From contig CP076745.1 of the NCBI GenBank assembly GCA_019262145.1, forward strand, positions 245,093 to 309,092: DNA of 64,000 nucleotides, written 5' to 3'. This document shows, piece after piece, positions 27,398 through 35,507 of the stretch. Positions within the stretch are counted from its first letter, which is position 1, and every line of letters starts with the position of its first letter. The position numbers and the translations under genes are program-made. The DNA is from Candidatus Methanogranum gryphiswaldense (lineage in GTDB: Archaea > Thermoplasmatota > Thermoplasmata > Methanomassiliicoccales > Methanomethylophilaceae). A model generated the notes under the pieces. That model did not search any database and was not told the origin of the DNA. It worked only from the letters and a program-made list of their open reading frames with translations.

Positions 27398-28747
27398 TTA
27401 TGCTTTATTTTTTCCTTTTTTAGCAAATATACGGTTCAGTGTCCTCATGAATTTGGTCTGACTGAGTCCTGTCAACAGAATGTCTGATTTATAGAGGCGG
27501 ACCGTCAGATATATCATTGCAAGCGAGAAGATCAGCAGATAGACTATTCCCGCTAATACAAGCCATATGTCTCCAAACATTAGATTGGTCATGGCCATCA
27601 TCGGATGTGTGAACGGTATTAGGAACATGACTGCCTGCCCCACTACAGGGAGGGAGTTCCAACCGATGAACATCGTGATGAACATGGGGATCATGGCCAA
27701 TACGCTGATCGGCAGTGTCATTGTCTGTGCTGCCTTGTAATTCTTGACAAAGGCGCCCAGGATCATACACATTCCGAGTGCGCACATTATCGTAAGGAAT
27801 ACCATTACGCCCAACAACAACCAATCAAGGGTATCGAGATAAAGACCGTAATCAGCGAGATTCACTCCTCCTACTGTCGATGTGACGCCAGTCATATAGA
27901 AATTCATCCCCACCATGTAGGCAAGTCCGAATATCAGTCCGACGATCGCGGAAGCTATCAATTTTCCAGATACGATAGTGGTCCTTTTGACAGGTAATGT
28001 TAGCAATGTCTCCAAGGTCTTATTCTCCTTTTCATTACCCATGGAAGATATGACAATACTCCCTATCATCACTATTATGATCATTATTATAAGGGGGACC
28101 ATAAGGGTTTGGCTCATGAGGGATGTGGAGATCTCATATGGTGTTATGCCTTCATAGACCACACCATCGATCTCTGTGAAGTCCTGAGAGTAATCTATTG
28201 GGTTCTGTAAGAATTTAGCATCAGCTTCACTAAAACCGCCTTGTTCCAACAGAAGGAGTGATAAATCGTTATTAGCATATGATAATATGAGGTCATTGAC
28301 CTCAGATGAGGTGGATGAGAATAATCCGCCGTTAGAATACAGATAGTATTTTTCAATTATACCATACACTCCCGAGGATATATTTTCAGAATAGTCCGGG
28401 GCAATTGCTATTGCTGAACTCAATCCTTTTTCAGCCATCTCTTTGACGATGGCATCACTGTCACCGTATTCGCTTTCTAAGATTATGACGTAGTTGTCTA
28501 TATCTTCTTTAGAGACCCCGTTGTTCAGATAGCACTGTTTGATGTATTCTATGGTGTAGTCACTATATTCTCCATCGTCGCCATCGACTACGCCCACAGG
28601 GGAAAGCTTGGATGCGTTCTCGGTCTCTCCGCTTATTATGATCCCGATGGAGCACATCATGATCATTACAACGACTATTGAGATGATGGAACTGGGAGTA
28701 AGAAGTTCCCTCAGTTCTTTTTTTGTGATATTGAGAAGATGGTTCAT
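27398..28747 (-). CDS. ABC transporter permease (NatB/ABC-2 type)
   Basis: 449 residues. One N-terminal membrane helix, a large extracytoplasmic domain (about residues 45-210), then five or more helices (from about 222 to 430), the ABC-2/NatB layout for exporters of Na+, drugs or lipids. EKENKTLETLLTLPVKRTTIVSGKL is the conserved coupling segment of this class. ATGA overlap with the ATPase gene upstream shows coupled translation. Substrate unknown. Confidence 0.88.
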   Translation of the reverse strand: MNHLLNITKKELRELLTPSSIISIVVVMIMMCSIGIIISGETENASKLSPVGVVDGDDGEYSDYTIEYIKQCYLNNGVSKEDIDNYVIILESEYGDSDAIVKEMAEKGLSSAIAIAPDYSENISSGVYGIIEKYYLYSNGGLFSSTSSEVNDLILSYANNDLSLLLLEQGGFSEADAKFLQNPIDYSQDFTEIDGVVYEGITPYEISTSLMSQTLMVPLIIMIIIVMIGSIVISSMGNEKENKTLETLLTLPVKRTTIVSGKLIASAIVGLIFGLAYMVGMNFYMTGVTSTVGGVNLADYGLYLDTLDWLLLGVMVFLTIMCALGMCMILGAFVKNYKAAQTMTLPISVLAMIPMFITMFIGWNSLPVVGQAVMFLIPFTHPMMAMTNLMFGDIWLVLAGIVYLLIFSLAMIYLTVRLYKSDILLTGLSQTKFMRTLNRIFAKKGKNKA

Positions 28748-29463
28748 TGTGTCACCGCCTTCACGAAGACCTCTTCTAAGTTATTGGCGTTATATTTGTC
28801 TTTGAGTTCTTGAGGTGTACCGATCAAGACCAATTTGCCTTCGTTGATCATCGCCACACGATGACATAGTATCTCCACCTCGAACATATTATGAGATGAT
28901 ATCAGCACTGTTACTCCGCTTTTTGATATCTTTTTTATTATCTCTCTTATCTCGAATGCGTTTACAACATCGAGACCAGATGTGACCTCATCCATAACAG
29001 CGAATTTTGGAGATGGCATGATGGCCCTTGCGATAAGTAATCTGCGCATCATTCCTTTGCTATAGGTATCCACTTTAGAATCGATCCTTTCACCAAGGTC
29101 AGCGATCTCTATTCCTCTTTTGACCATTGTTTCGAATTCTTTGCCGTCAGAAAAGAATCCAGCCATGAATTTCAGATATGCGCGTCCGGTAAGGTCCTTG
29201 TATGCCCCCGCATCCTCTGGAAGGTAGCTGATTATTTTTCTGACATCATCAGATTGTTCTTTGACATCATAACCGCAGACCTCGATCTTTCCAGAGGTTA
29301 TCTGCAATAGAGTGCATATCATGCGCAACGTGGTTGTCTTTCCTGCACCGTTGGGCCCTATAAGCCCAAATATCTCTCCTTCTTCGACTGAAAAACTGAT
29401 GCCTTTTACGGCTTCTCTGTCTCCGTATACTTTACGTACGTTCTCGATCGTTAGCGCATTCAT
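28744..29463 (-). CDS. ABC transporter ATP-binding protein (NatA-like)
   Basis: 239 residues. Walker A GPNGAGKTTTLRMI, signature YSKGMMRRLLIARAIM (replacing the usual LSGGQ by YSKGM, common in the NatA/DrrA group), Walker B FAVMDEVTSGLD, H-loop ISSHNMFE. Powers the permease encoded just downstream (4-bp overlap). Confidence 0.93.
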   Translation of the reverse strand: MNALTIENVRKVYGDREAVKGISFSVEEGEIFGLIGPNGAGKTTTLRMICTLLQITSGKIEVCGYDVKEQSDDVRKIISYLPEDAGAYKDLTGRAYLKFMAGFFSDGKEFETMVKRGIEIADLGERIDSKVDTYSKGMMRRLLIARAIMPSPKFAVMDEVTSGLDVVNAFEIREIIKKISKSGVTVLISSHNMFEVEILCHRVAMINEGKLVLIGTPQELKDKYNANNLEEVFVKAVTQ

Positions 29464-29544
29464 CGGTTTGCCTTCTGAATTATGTACGGCGGTATACTGT
29501 GGATTGTTATAATTATAATGACTGAAAAATGGAAATATGTTTTC

Positions 29545-29558
29545 GGGCCGTATGGCCC
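29545..29558 (-). terminator. Hairpin after the exosome/prefoldin operon
   Basis: GGGCC/GGCCC stem with a 4-base loop, 14 nt beyond the prefoldin stop; the following bases are only moderately T-rich on the minus strand. Likely end of the long operon running from the RNase P/proteasome genes. Confidence 0.45.
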
Positions 29559-29572
29559 TTTAAAGTTTTAGA

Positions 29573-29932
29573 TCATTCCTCATCGGCAGCTGGCTGTTGA
29601 CCAAGGGCTGCGTTGATCACGCTTTGGAGCGATTCGAATCTCTCACGGAGGCTTTTTTCCTGGCGTTCTAGACCTTTGATCCTGATATCCATAGTTTCTA
29701 TGGAGTCATCGATCTCGGTCTTTAGAGTATCCTTGTCGTCGATCTTGATGAGCAGAGAACCAACATTCTTGAAGACATCTCCGTTCGCTTTTCCAAGTTC
29801 TTCAGAGGTCCTTATCATTTCTTTCTTTTGGGCCTCCATTTGGAGCTTTTGGGTCGAAACGGCCTGAAGTTGCTGTTGAGTCTGTTGGTATTGGGTGATC
29901 TGGTTCTGCAATTGTGGGCTGATACCGTTCAT
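29573..29932 (-). CDS. pfdB: Prefoldin subunit beta
   Basis: 119 residues from the ATG with AGGTGA upstream. Two long heptad-patterned helices (about 8-45 and 65-108) joined by a beta hairpin around NVGSLLIKIDDKD, the prefoldin beta fold. The hexameric chaperone hands nascent proteins to the thermosome. Ends in an acidic tail. Follows pcc1 by 5 nt, as in many archaea. Confidence 0.94.
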   Translation of the reverse strand: MNGISPQLQNQITQYQQTQQQLQAVSTQKLQMEAQKKEMIRTSEELGKANGDVFKNVGSLLIKIDDKDTLKTEIDDSIETMDIRIKGLERQEKSLRERFESLQSVINAALGQQPAADEE

Positions 29933-29937
29933 GTTAT

Positions 29938-30168
29938 TCACCTGGTTATCTTTTCGATGTCCTCTGTAATCCTGATGCATTCGAGATACGAGTTCAGTGC
30001 CGCTCTCATTGCCGAGGTGTCTGTTGCGGATATCTCCACAATTGCTTCGTCGGCATTCCCGTGAACGTTTATGCGTGTACGGGGCAGTTCGCGTCCGGCC
30101 TCGGGTCTTAATGATGAGGTGATAGTCTCCGCTTTCGCGGAGACTATTCTCAAGGTGGCATCTAACAT
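29938..30168 (-). CDS. pcc1: KEOPS complex subunit Pcc1
   Basis: 76 residues, typical size. Small alpha/beta protein (VHGNADEAIVEISATDTSAMRAALNSYLECIRI). Pcc1 dimerises and scaffolds KEOPS (Kae1, Bud32, Cgi121), which makes t6A37 in ANN-decoding tRNAs. The t6A is further modified by the methylthiotransferase encoded at 58619. Sits between rpoP and prefoldin beta. Confidence 0.88.
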   Translation of the reverse strand: MLDATLRIVSAKAETITSSLRPEAGRELPRTRINVHGNADEAIVEISATDTSAMRAALNSYLECIRITEDIEKITR

Positions 30169-30170
30169 GT

Positions 30171-30302
30171 TTAGTCAGATTTCAGGACCTTCTTCACGTT
30201 GGGTCTCTCTTTGAAGAAGATCTTGGAACCGCATTTCTCACACTGGAGTCCCAGGGAGTTTACGTTCCTTATAGGTTCGTTGCATTTGGCGCATCTGTAC
30301 AT
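30171..30302 (-). CDS. rpoP: DNA-directed RNA polymerase subunit P (Rpo12)
   Basis: Read directly; 43 residues. Begins MYRCAKCNEPI and contains CEKCGSKIFFKERP, a single zinc ribbon with the archaeal Rpo12 ending. GGTGAT lies 5 nt before the ATG. Between L37Ae and pcc1 in the conserved exosome superoperon order. Confidence 0.95.
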   Translation of the reverse strand: MYRCAKCNEPIRNVNSLGLQCEKCGSKIFFKERPNVKKVLKSD

Positions 30303-30320
30303 TGGATATCACCGAACGGT

Positions 30321-30572
30321 TCACTTTTCAGAGACCTGAGAGATCTCTTTTTTCGTTTTGGGGCTGTAGGCTCCTGCGGCGAATTTGGTCTCGCAGTGCC
30401 TGCATTGCCAGATACCGGAGCTGACCCTGTGGACAGACATATGGTGGCATACCGGGCATTCATGTTTCTGTTTCTGGTGTGCTTCTATTGTCTTTATCCT
30501 GTTGCGGACGACGACACCGTATCTTGCACCGAACCTTCCTGAGGTTCCTGCTTTTGCTGTTCTTTTTGACAT
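30321..30572 (-). CDS. rpl37ae: 50S ribosomal protein L37Ae
   Basis: 83 residues from ATG with GGGTGA upstream. Basic N-terminus (MSKRTAKAGTSGRFGARYG) and zinc ribbon CPVCHH...CRHCETKFAAGAY identify L37Ae. The ribosome site contains the stop codon of rrp42, so the two are coupled. Confidence 0.95.
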   Translation of the reverse strand: MSKRTAKAGTSGRFGARYGVVVRNRIKTIEAHQKQKHECPVCHHMSVHRVSSGIWQCRHCETKFAAGAYSPKTKKEISQVSEK

Positions 30573-30577
30573 TTTTT

Positions 30578-31348
30578 TCACCCAATGATTTTTCTTATCT
30601 CTTTACCCTTCTCAACGGCTCTGTCAAGGCAGAGGGACAGCTCGTCACGTGTGATCGATCCTTTTCCGCCTTTCTGCATGGCCCTGAAATTGCCTTTATC
30701 GTCGGTGGTGACGGTAAGGCGGGCTGTGGAGATTGCTTCTTCGTCGAAATTGGGGTCTACTATTAATTCGTTTCCTATTTTAGCCTCGGTGATCGAGACA
30801 GGCGTGCAAGTAATTGGCAGTGCAGTATCATCTCCGAATCCGTATTGACTCATCGGGATGATGGCTGTTTTAAGTGCACAGACGGCTGCAAGGTTGGCTG
30901 CATCGAACAGGTTGCCATCATGGTCGAGGGCGTACATATCGATGAATACCATCCAGACCTTCTCGCCTGGTACGATGCAAAGTTTTTCTACATCTACCAT
31001 GCCAGACTCACGGATACCACGGTCAACGACACGTGCAAGTTCGATAGCGTCCTCACCAGGAGGACCAGATTCAAAGGATGCGTGTGCCATCGGTATAAGT
31101 TCTGCACCTGTTGTGAGAACACCCATGTTAGGTGTGTCGGGGAAGGGAGTTCCAGGTATTATCTTGATTCCAGCAATGATCTCGGTTTTTCCTACCTTGA
31201 CTCTCGCGGAACCGTCAGCGCTTTCAATGCAGTTCGTGATGACGCTGATCTCTCTGAAGTCATCCACTTTGCGTCCATCTTCTCTTTTTCCGTTCTTCAG
31301 AAGGTTCAAGATATGGTCACGTTTTATCTCTGCGATGATCTGGCTCAT
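30578..31348 (-). CDS. rrp42: Exosome complex subunit Rrp42
   Basis: 256 residues, RNase PH fold ([42 protein letters not shown]). Rrp42 is the inactive partner that alternates with Rrp41 in the hexameric ring of the archaeal exosome. ATGA overlap with rrp41; GGAGG before the ATG. Confidence 0.95.
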   Translation of the reverse strand: MSQIIAEIKRDHILNLLKNGKREDGRKVDDFREISVITNCIESADGSARVKVGKTEIIAGIKIIPGTPFPDTPNMGVLTTGAELIPMAHASFESGPPGEDAIELARVVDRGIRESGMVDVEKLCIVPGEKVWMVFIDMYALDHDGNLFDAANLAAVCALKTAIIPMSQYGFGDDTALPITCTPVSITEAKIGNELIVDPNFDEEAISTARLTVTTDDKGNFRAMQKGGKGSITRDELSLCLDRAVEKGKEIRKIIG

Positions 31349-32088
31349 TCTGATTCCTCCTGTTTGAGTTTGGAATCATAACGTTTTTTGAGTGCCGATT
31401 TCTGCTCTTCATAGACTTCGTGGCATGCACCGAAGGCCATATCGATCGCATGGTCGAACTCTTCACGGGTCATGTTCCCGTCCATTTGTAAAAGAACGAT
31501 ATCGTCGGTTGACGGTACTATTGCGAGGGGCACGTCTGCCTGTCCGTAGTTATCCTCTTCCTTGTTCAGGTCAAGTAACACGTGGCCGTCCGCTTTGCCT
31601 GCAGCTATTGCGGGGACGATATCTCTCATCGGGATACCTGCATCCGCGAGTGCGACCGACGCAGCGGTCAAACCTGCGCATCTTGTTCCGGCGTTTGCCT
31701 GGAGGATCTCAATGTAGACATCAATGGATGCACGTGGGTAAAGTTCGGTCAGAACTACCTTCTCCAACGCTTCTGCGATGATCTTGGAGATCTCAACGGA
31801 CCTTCTGTCGGGTCCTGGTCTCTTCCTATCGCTTACTGAGAAGGCCTGCATGTTATATTTGCATTGAATGATCGCCTTGGTAGGATCCTGAAGATGTCTG
31901 GGATGACATTCCCTGGGACCGTAGACCGCTGCGAGTACCTTGTTCTTTCCAATTTCTAAATATGCAGAACCATCAGCGTTACTGAGGACCCCTGCTTCAA
32001 TGTGAATGGGCCTGTGTTGTTCGGCGGTCCTGCCGTCGATCCTTATGCCCTTTTCGTCAACTAATACCATATCTGTGTGTCCGCTCAT
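31345..32088 (-). CDS. rrp41: Exosome complex exonuclease Rrp41
   Basis: 247 residues from ATG with GAGGAG upstream. RNase PH active subunit: [26 protein letters not shown] (phosphate/RNA-binding Arg), [19 protein letters not shown], and [21 protein letters not shown] with catalytic acids. Phosphorolytic 3'-5' degradation and tailing of RNA. Directly follows rrp4. Confidence 0.96.
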   Translation of the reverse strand: MSGHTDMVLVDEKGIRIDGRTAEQHRPIHIEAGVLSNADGSAYLEIGKNKVLAAVYGPRECHPRHLQDPTKAIIQCKYNMQAFSVSDRKRPGPDRRSVEISKIIAEALEKVVLTELYPRASIDVYIEILQANAGTRCAGLTAASVALADAGIPMRDIVPAIAAGKADGHVLLDLNKEEDNYGQADVPLAIVPSTDDIVLLQMDGNMTREEFDHAIDMAFGACHEVYEEQKSALKKRYDSKLKQEESE

Positions 32089-32090
32089 TT

Positions 32091-32819
32091 TCACTCCTCC
32101 TCTTTGTCCGCAAGATCATAATCGTCGTCGTTTGCGGTTTGCGGGAGTTTGCTCTCTATAAAGTCTTTGATTTTGTCTGTGAGGTTGCTAGATTGTGCGT
32201 TCTTCTCAATGAGTTTTATTGCATCCACCGCGACCTGCACGTTTTCGTCGTCTCCGTCAACCCAGATCCTTCCATTCTGTCCTACGAATATACGGCAGTC
32301 AGATAGGTTCTTGATCATTTGGATCATCGATCCGCTTTTTCCAATGACCCTTGAGACCTTAGAATGAGGGATCTCTACTAGTTGTCCACCCTCGATCTTT
32401 CTTAGTCCGGAATCTTTCATCGTCACTTGGATCTTCTTGCTCTCGTCCACTGTAAGGACCTTGAGCATCACAACATCACCGAGTTTAAGATATCTAGATG
32501 TGTCTCCGAATTCGACCTTCCAAGGCACTTCGTTAACGTGAAGGGGTGCCGGGTAGGGTGCGTTGATATTGACCAACCAGTTGGATGGTCCAATGTCTTC
32601 GATGATTCCTATGACGGTATCGCCTGTTGTAGGCATGTAGCGTCCTCCGAGAGGGATGACGCTCACAGTGTTCTGAAATATGTTCCTGACGCCTAAAACG
32701 TTGGCGTATATTTTGCCATCAAGCATGTATGTGTTACTACCTGAGACCATACCGCTATCATCTAGCACATCTCCGGGCACCACTATTTCGCGTGGGGACC
32801 TGGTGTTTCTTTTTTCCAT
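32091..32819 (-). CDS. rrp4: Exosome complex RNA-binding subunit Rrp4
   Basis: 242 residues: N-terminal domain ([18 protein letters not shown]), S1 domain ([26 protein letters not shown]) and KH domain ([20 protein letters not shown] with the GKSG loop), ending in an acidic tail. Caps the exosome ring and feeds RNA in. Begins the rrp4-rrp41-rrp42 set. Confidence 0.95.
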   Translation of the reverse strand: MEKRNTRSPREIVVPGDVLDDSGMVSGSNTYMLDGKIYANVLGVRNIFQNTVSVIPLGGRYMPTTGDTVIGIIEDIGPSNWLVNINAPYPAPLHVNEVPWKVEFGDTSRYLKLGDVVMLKVLTVDESKKIQVTMKDSGLRKIEGGQLVEIPHSKVSRVIGKSGSMIQMIKNLSDCRIFVGQNGRIWVDGDDENVQVAVDAIKLIEKNAQSSNLTDKIKDFIESKLPQTANDDDYDLADKEEE

Positions 32820-32844
32820 TGTATCACTTCTTGTAAATGTTATA

Positions 32845-33540
32845 TCAGCTGATCAGCTTGATCGAGACATTTCCTTTTGTCCTGTTCTTTAGCTTCTCAG
32901 TTACTTCGGGTACTATACCGGCGGGCAGTTCCATTATTCCTATCCACGAACCATCCGCCTCCCATTCCTCTCTTTCTACGATGCCATAGTGGATGAGTTC
33001 ATCATAGCAACGTCCATAGTCTTCGCCTTTGAGTTTGATTGCGACCCTGCTCTTTTCAAATCTAATCGGAAGTATTGGGCGAAGGAGTTTCATTGCCTCT
33101 TCGATCTCTTTGTCCAGTGGTTTGAACGGGTCCACATGGAACTTAGCTTCTTCCAGTGCAAGCTCTATTCTCATAGGGGGGTGTGGCAGCTTTGTTTGGG
33201 GATTAATAGCATTAGCGGCAATGTAGGTGATGACCTGATGTCTTTTTGCTTCCATCATCTCTTTACGTTGTTCTGCCGTTATCTGTATTTCTCCCTTTTC
33301 CATTATCCTCTTCGCGATTGTTGAGATATCCTCCGTGCCGAATACCTCTTTTACCTTGTTCTCTGCCGGGCGAGTACCTTTGCTGGCGTTTTTAAAAACG
33401 TCTTCAACGGCCATATATTCTGTTATATCGAACTTCTTTCCAGCTTTTATGAGATCGACCACTTTTGGATCCAAAAGGATCTCAAATGTCTCACCGTGGC
33501 TTTCAAGTTTGGCAATTATCGCATCATCGAGGTTGACCAT
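32845..33540 (-). CDS. Ribosome maturation factor SBDS (Sdo1 homologue)
   Basis: 231 residues; SBDS N-terminal domain with DPKVVDLIKAGKKFDITEYMAVEDVFKNASKGTR, then the helical and ferredoxin-like domains (LPHPPMRIELALEEAKFHVDP). Archaeal SBDS acts in late 60S-type subunit maturation. Located between psmA and the exosome genes, its usual place. Confidence 0.95.
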   Translation of the reverse strand: MVNLDDAIIAKLESHGETFEILLDPKVVDLIKAGKKFDITEYMAVEDVFKNASKGTRPAENKVKEVFGTEDISTIAKRIMEKGEIQITAEQRKEMMEAKRHQVITYIAANAINPQTKLPHPPMRIELALEEAKFHVDPFKPLDKEIEEAMKLLRPILPIRFEKSRVAIKLKGEDYGRCYDELIHYGIVEREEWEADGSWIGIMELPAGIVPEVTEKLKNRTKGNVSIKLIS

Positions 33541-33551
33541 TTAAGTCACCT

Positions 33552-34262
33552 TCACATCTTGCCAATAACTTTGGAGATCTCTGCTTCGGAGAGTCTTCTG
33601 AATTTCTTGTCCTTTTCGACAACACCGATTTCTACAGACTCTGCGGAAGGAGTGTCGTCAATAGCGGCTCCAAGAGCTTTCAAACCGAGTTTAAGAGCTG
33701 CTTCGAAAGTCATTTTGTCCTTGAATTCTTTTTCAAGGATGTCCATGACAACTGGGCGTCCAGATCCAATGCATGTTGCTTTGTAGGCGACCAATGCCCC
33801 AGAGGGGTCTGTTTCGAAGAGATGGACACCGATATCATCCACACCTGCCATTAGGAGGGACGTTCCAAAGGGACGTGCTCCGCCATACTGTGTGTATTGC
33901 TGTTTGTAGTCGCAAACTTTTTTGACAAGCATCTCTACGCCGATGTTCTCGCCGTAGTTAACTTTGTGGATCTGTGCTGCCTTTCTTGCTTCGTCCACCA
34001 ATACTCTGGCATCGGCAACGAGGCCAGAGGTTGCACAGCCGATGTAGTCATCGACGTCAAAAATTTTCTCTATGGATTCAGGTTCGACGAGTTTACTAGA
34101 TACTCTTTTGTCAACAACAAGGATGACACCATCTTTGAACTTGAGTCCTATGGTGGTGGTACCTTTTTTGACCGCCTCACGGGCGTATTCGACCTGGAAC
34201 AATCTTCCGTCAGGGGAGAAAACGGTTATTCCCCTGTCATATGCCATTTGTCCTGGTTGCAT
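33552..34262 (-). CDS. psmA: Proteasome subunit alpha
   Basis: 236 residues. N-terminal MAYDRGITVFSPDGRLFQVEYAREAVKKG is the alpha-type signature that forms the gated outer ring of the 20S particle; no N-terminal catalytic Thr. Directly upstream of SBDS. Confidence 0.97.
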   Translation of the reverse strand: MQPGQMAYDRGITVFSPDGRLFQVEYAREAVKKGTTTIGLKFKDGVILVVDKRVSSKLVEPESIEKIFDVDDYIGCATSGLVADARVLVDEARKAAQIHKVNYGENIGVEMLVKKVCDYKQQYTQYGGARPFGTSLLMAGVDDIGVHLFETDPSGALVAYKATCIGSGRPVVMDILEKEFKDKMTFEAALKLGLKALGAAIDDTPSAESVEIGVVEKDKKFRRLSEAEISKVIGKM

Positions 34263-34341
34263 GATTAATACTTCCTAATCGAAGTTAGCAATTGCACACC
34301 AGTATTTAACGTTATATCGCGCACGTTCCTAGTAGTATTGT

Positions 34342-34641
34342 TCATCTCTTCTTGGACTTCGTGCGGAGGTCAGGGTAAGCATCCCTCAGGGTTTTAAGGG
34401 TACCAGAAGTGGTAATGGATGAACAATCCGAGTCTATACAAGACATTATCTCAATGATGTGGGTCTTTTTCTCAGGAGGGCATCTGATGATAGCCATTCC
34501 ATGGTCACATTGGATTACATAGGGAGCATCTTCTCCGTCACAAATCCTATTTGCTCTTCGTATCAGAGTATCCTTGTCTAAACACGGTGAGACCTTGAAT
34601 AGAACATATCTCCGCCTTCCTCTTTTTTCCTTGACGACCAT
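34342..34641 (-). CDS. rnp2: Ribonuclease P protein component 2 (Pop5/Rnp2)
   Basis: 99 residues starting MVVKEKRGRRRYVLFKV, the usual opening of archaeal Pop5. It binds the catalytic RNA of RNase P, with Rpp30, for tRNA 5' processing. Its ATG overlaps the TGA of the zinc-ribbon gene by 1 nt (TGATG). The longer frame upstream lies inside that gene and is rejected. Confidence 0.85.
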   Translation of the reverse strand: MVVKEKRGRRRYVLFKVSPCLDKDTLIRRANRICDGEDAPYVIQCDHGMAIIRCPPEKKTHIIEIMSCIDSDCSSITTSGTLKTLRDAYPDLRTKSKKR

Positions 34642-35159
34642 CAGTCTTTCCTCTTTATTGTATGCATTGTGACGCTCTCGTACACGGCTCCGCATTTTTT
34701 GCAAACGGGTTTATTCACGTCAACGCGATTACCACAAGAGCAAAGGAATGTATTGTCTTTTCTTGGAAGTACGGCACCGCATTCACATATATTGCCTTTT
34801 ACGAATCTGCCGCACACTGGACATCTTGTTCTTTCGGGTTCGCGGATCGTCATTTCTTCGAATTTTGCACCACAGTACGGGCATGTGCCTGTTGGTTCTG
34901 CGCAGACCCTATGAAAAAGCTTGCCGCATTTGCACACGGCAAGTTCTTCGTTCTCGATTTTTCCATGGCAGATCTCACATCTCTTTTCGTCTTCACCCTC
35001 GTCCAAAAAATAAGTAGACTTTCTCGACTTGCCCTTACCGAAGACACCTGCGAGTTTCATTTTGTTAGTTACACGAATCTGGACGTAAAAGACCATGGTT
35101 ATAACTCCGATTGAAATGATGATTAGACCCAGTGCTAGAACGGGGTTGGTAAGTTCCAT
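34641..35159 (-). CDS. Membrane-anchored multi-zinc-ribbon protein
   Basis: 172 residues. One N-terminal membrane helix (about 6-28), a basic linker (KGKSRKS), then four Cys-rich modules: CEICHGKIENEELAVCKCGKLFHRVC (RING/PHD-like with CxxC, CxC and HxxC), CPYC, CPVCGRFVKGNICECG and CSCGNRVDVNKPVCKKCG. No enzyme motif. It leads the operon that continues with rnp2 and perhaps the proteasome/exosome genes. Zinc binding is clear; role unknown. Confidence 0.75.
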   Translation of the reverse strand: MELTNPVLALGLIIISIGVITMVFYVQIRVTNKMKLAGVFGKGKSRKSTYFLDEGEDEKRCEICHGKIENEELAVCKCGKLFHRVCAEPTGTCPYCGAKFEEMTIREPERTRCPVCGRFVKGNICECGAVLPRKDNTFLCSCGNRVDVNKPVCKKCGAVYESVTMHTIKRKD

Positions 35160-35507
35160 ATTACTCTAGATAAAGGTTTGGTTTAATAACATTTCTTATG
35201 ATTCATTTAGACCTTTCTTGGTCAGTTTTTTACTGCATACTAATTTAATTTTCGTATGTAAATCTGATACAAAAAAAATAGTAGAATTACCTTAAATAAC
35301 AAACCAACCAACATATTATTTTTACAATATCTGGAACATATGAAAAAGCATCAACCAACAAATGATTTTTTAATAAAACTAACTTTCAATAAAATTATGC
35401 GAATAAACAGAGTTTATAAATATAAAGCTTGTGTAATAAGGGTTTTAATCGGTTACATGATTCCCACCCACGTTCCAATACCAATTGGATAACACGGAGG
35501 CATAGAT
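35160..35507 (+). promoter_or_regulatory. AT-rich promoter region and leader of the hdrA-mvhDGA operon
   Basis: 348 bp without genes. The strongest promoter element is GAGTTTATAAATATAAAG at about 35410-35428, predicting a start near 35440 and a leader of about 68 nt. The leader contains an inverted repeat CCAAT/ATTGG (35474-35488, 4-nt spacer region) and ends with GGAGG at 35496-35500, 7 nt before the TTG start. The upstream half is strongly AT-rich, as in highly expressed archaeal promoters. Confidence 0.65.

Noticed and set aside
35159-35507. Possible replication origin because of high A+T
   Set aside because: No orc1/cdc6 gene or repeated origin-box pattern nearby; the sequence is well explained as the hdrA promoter region.
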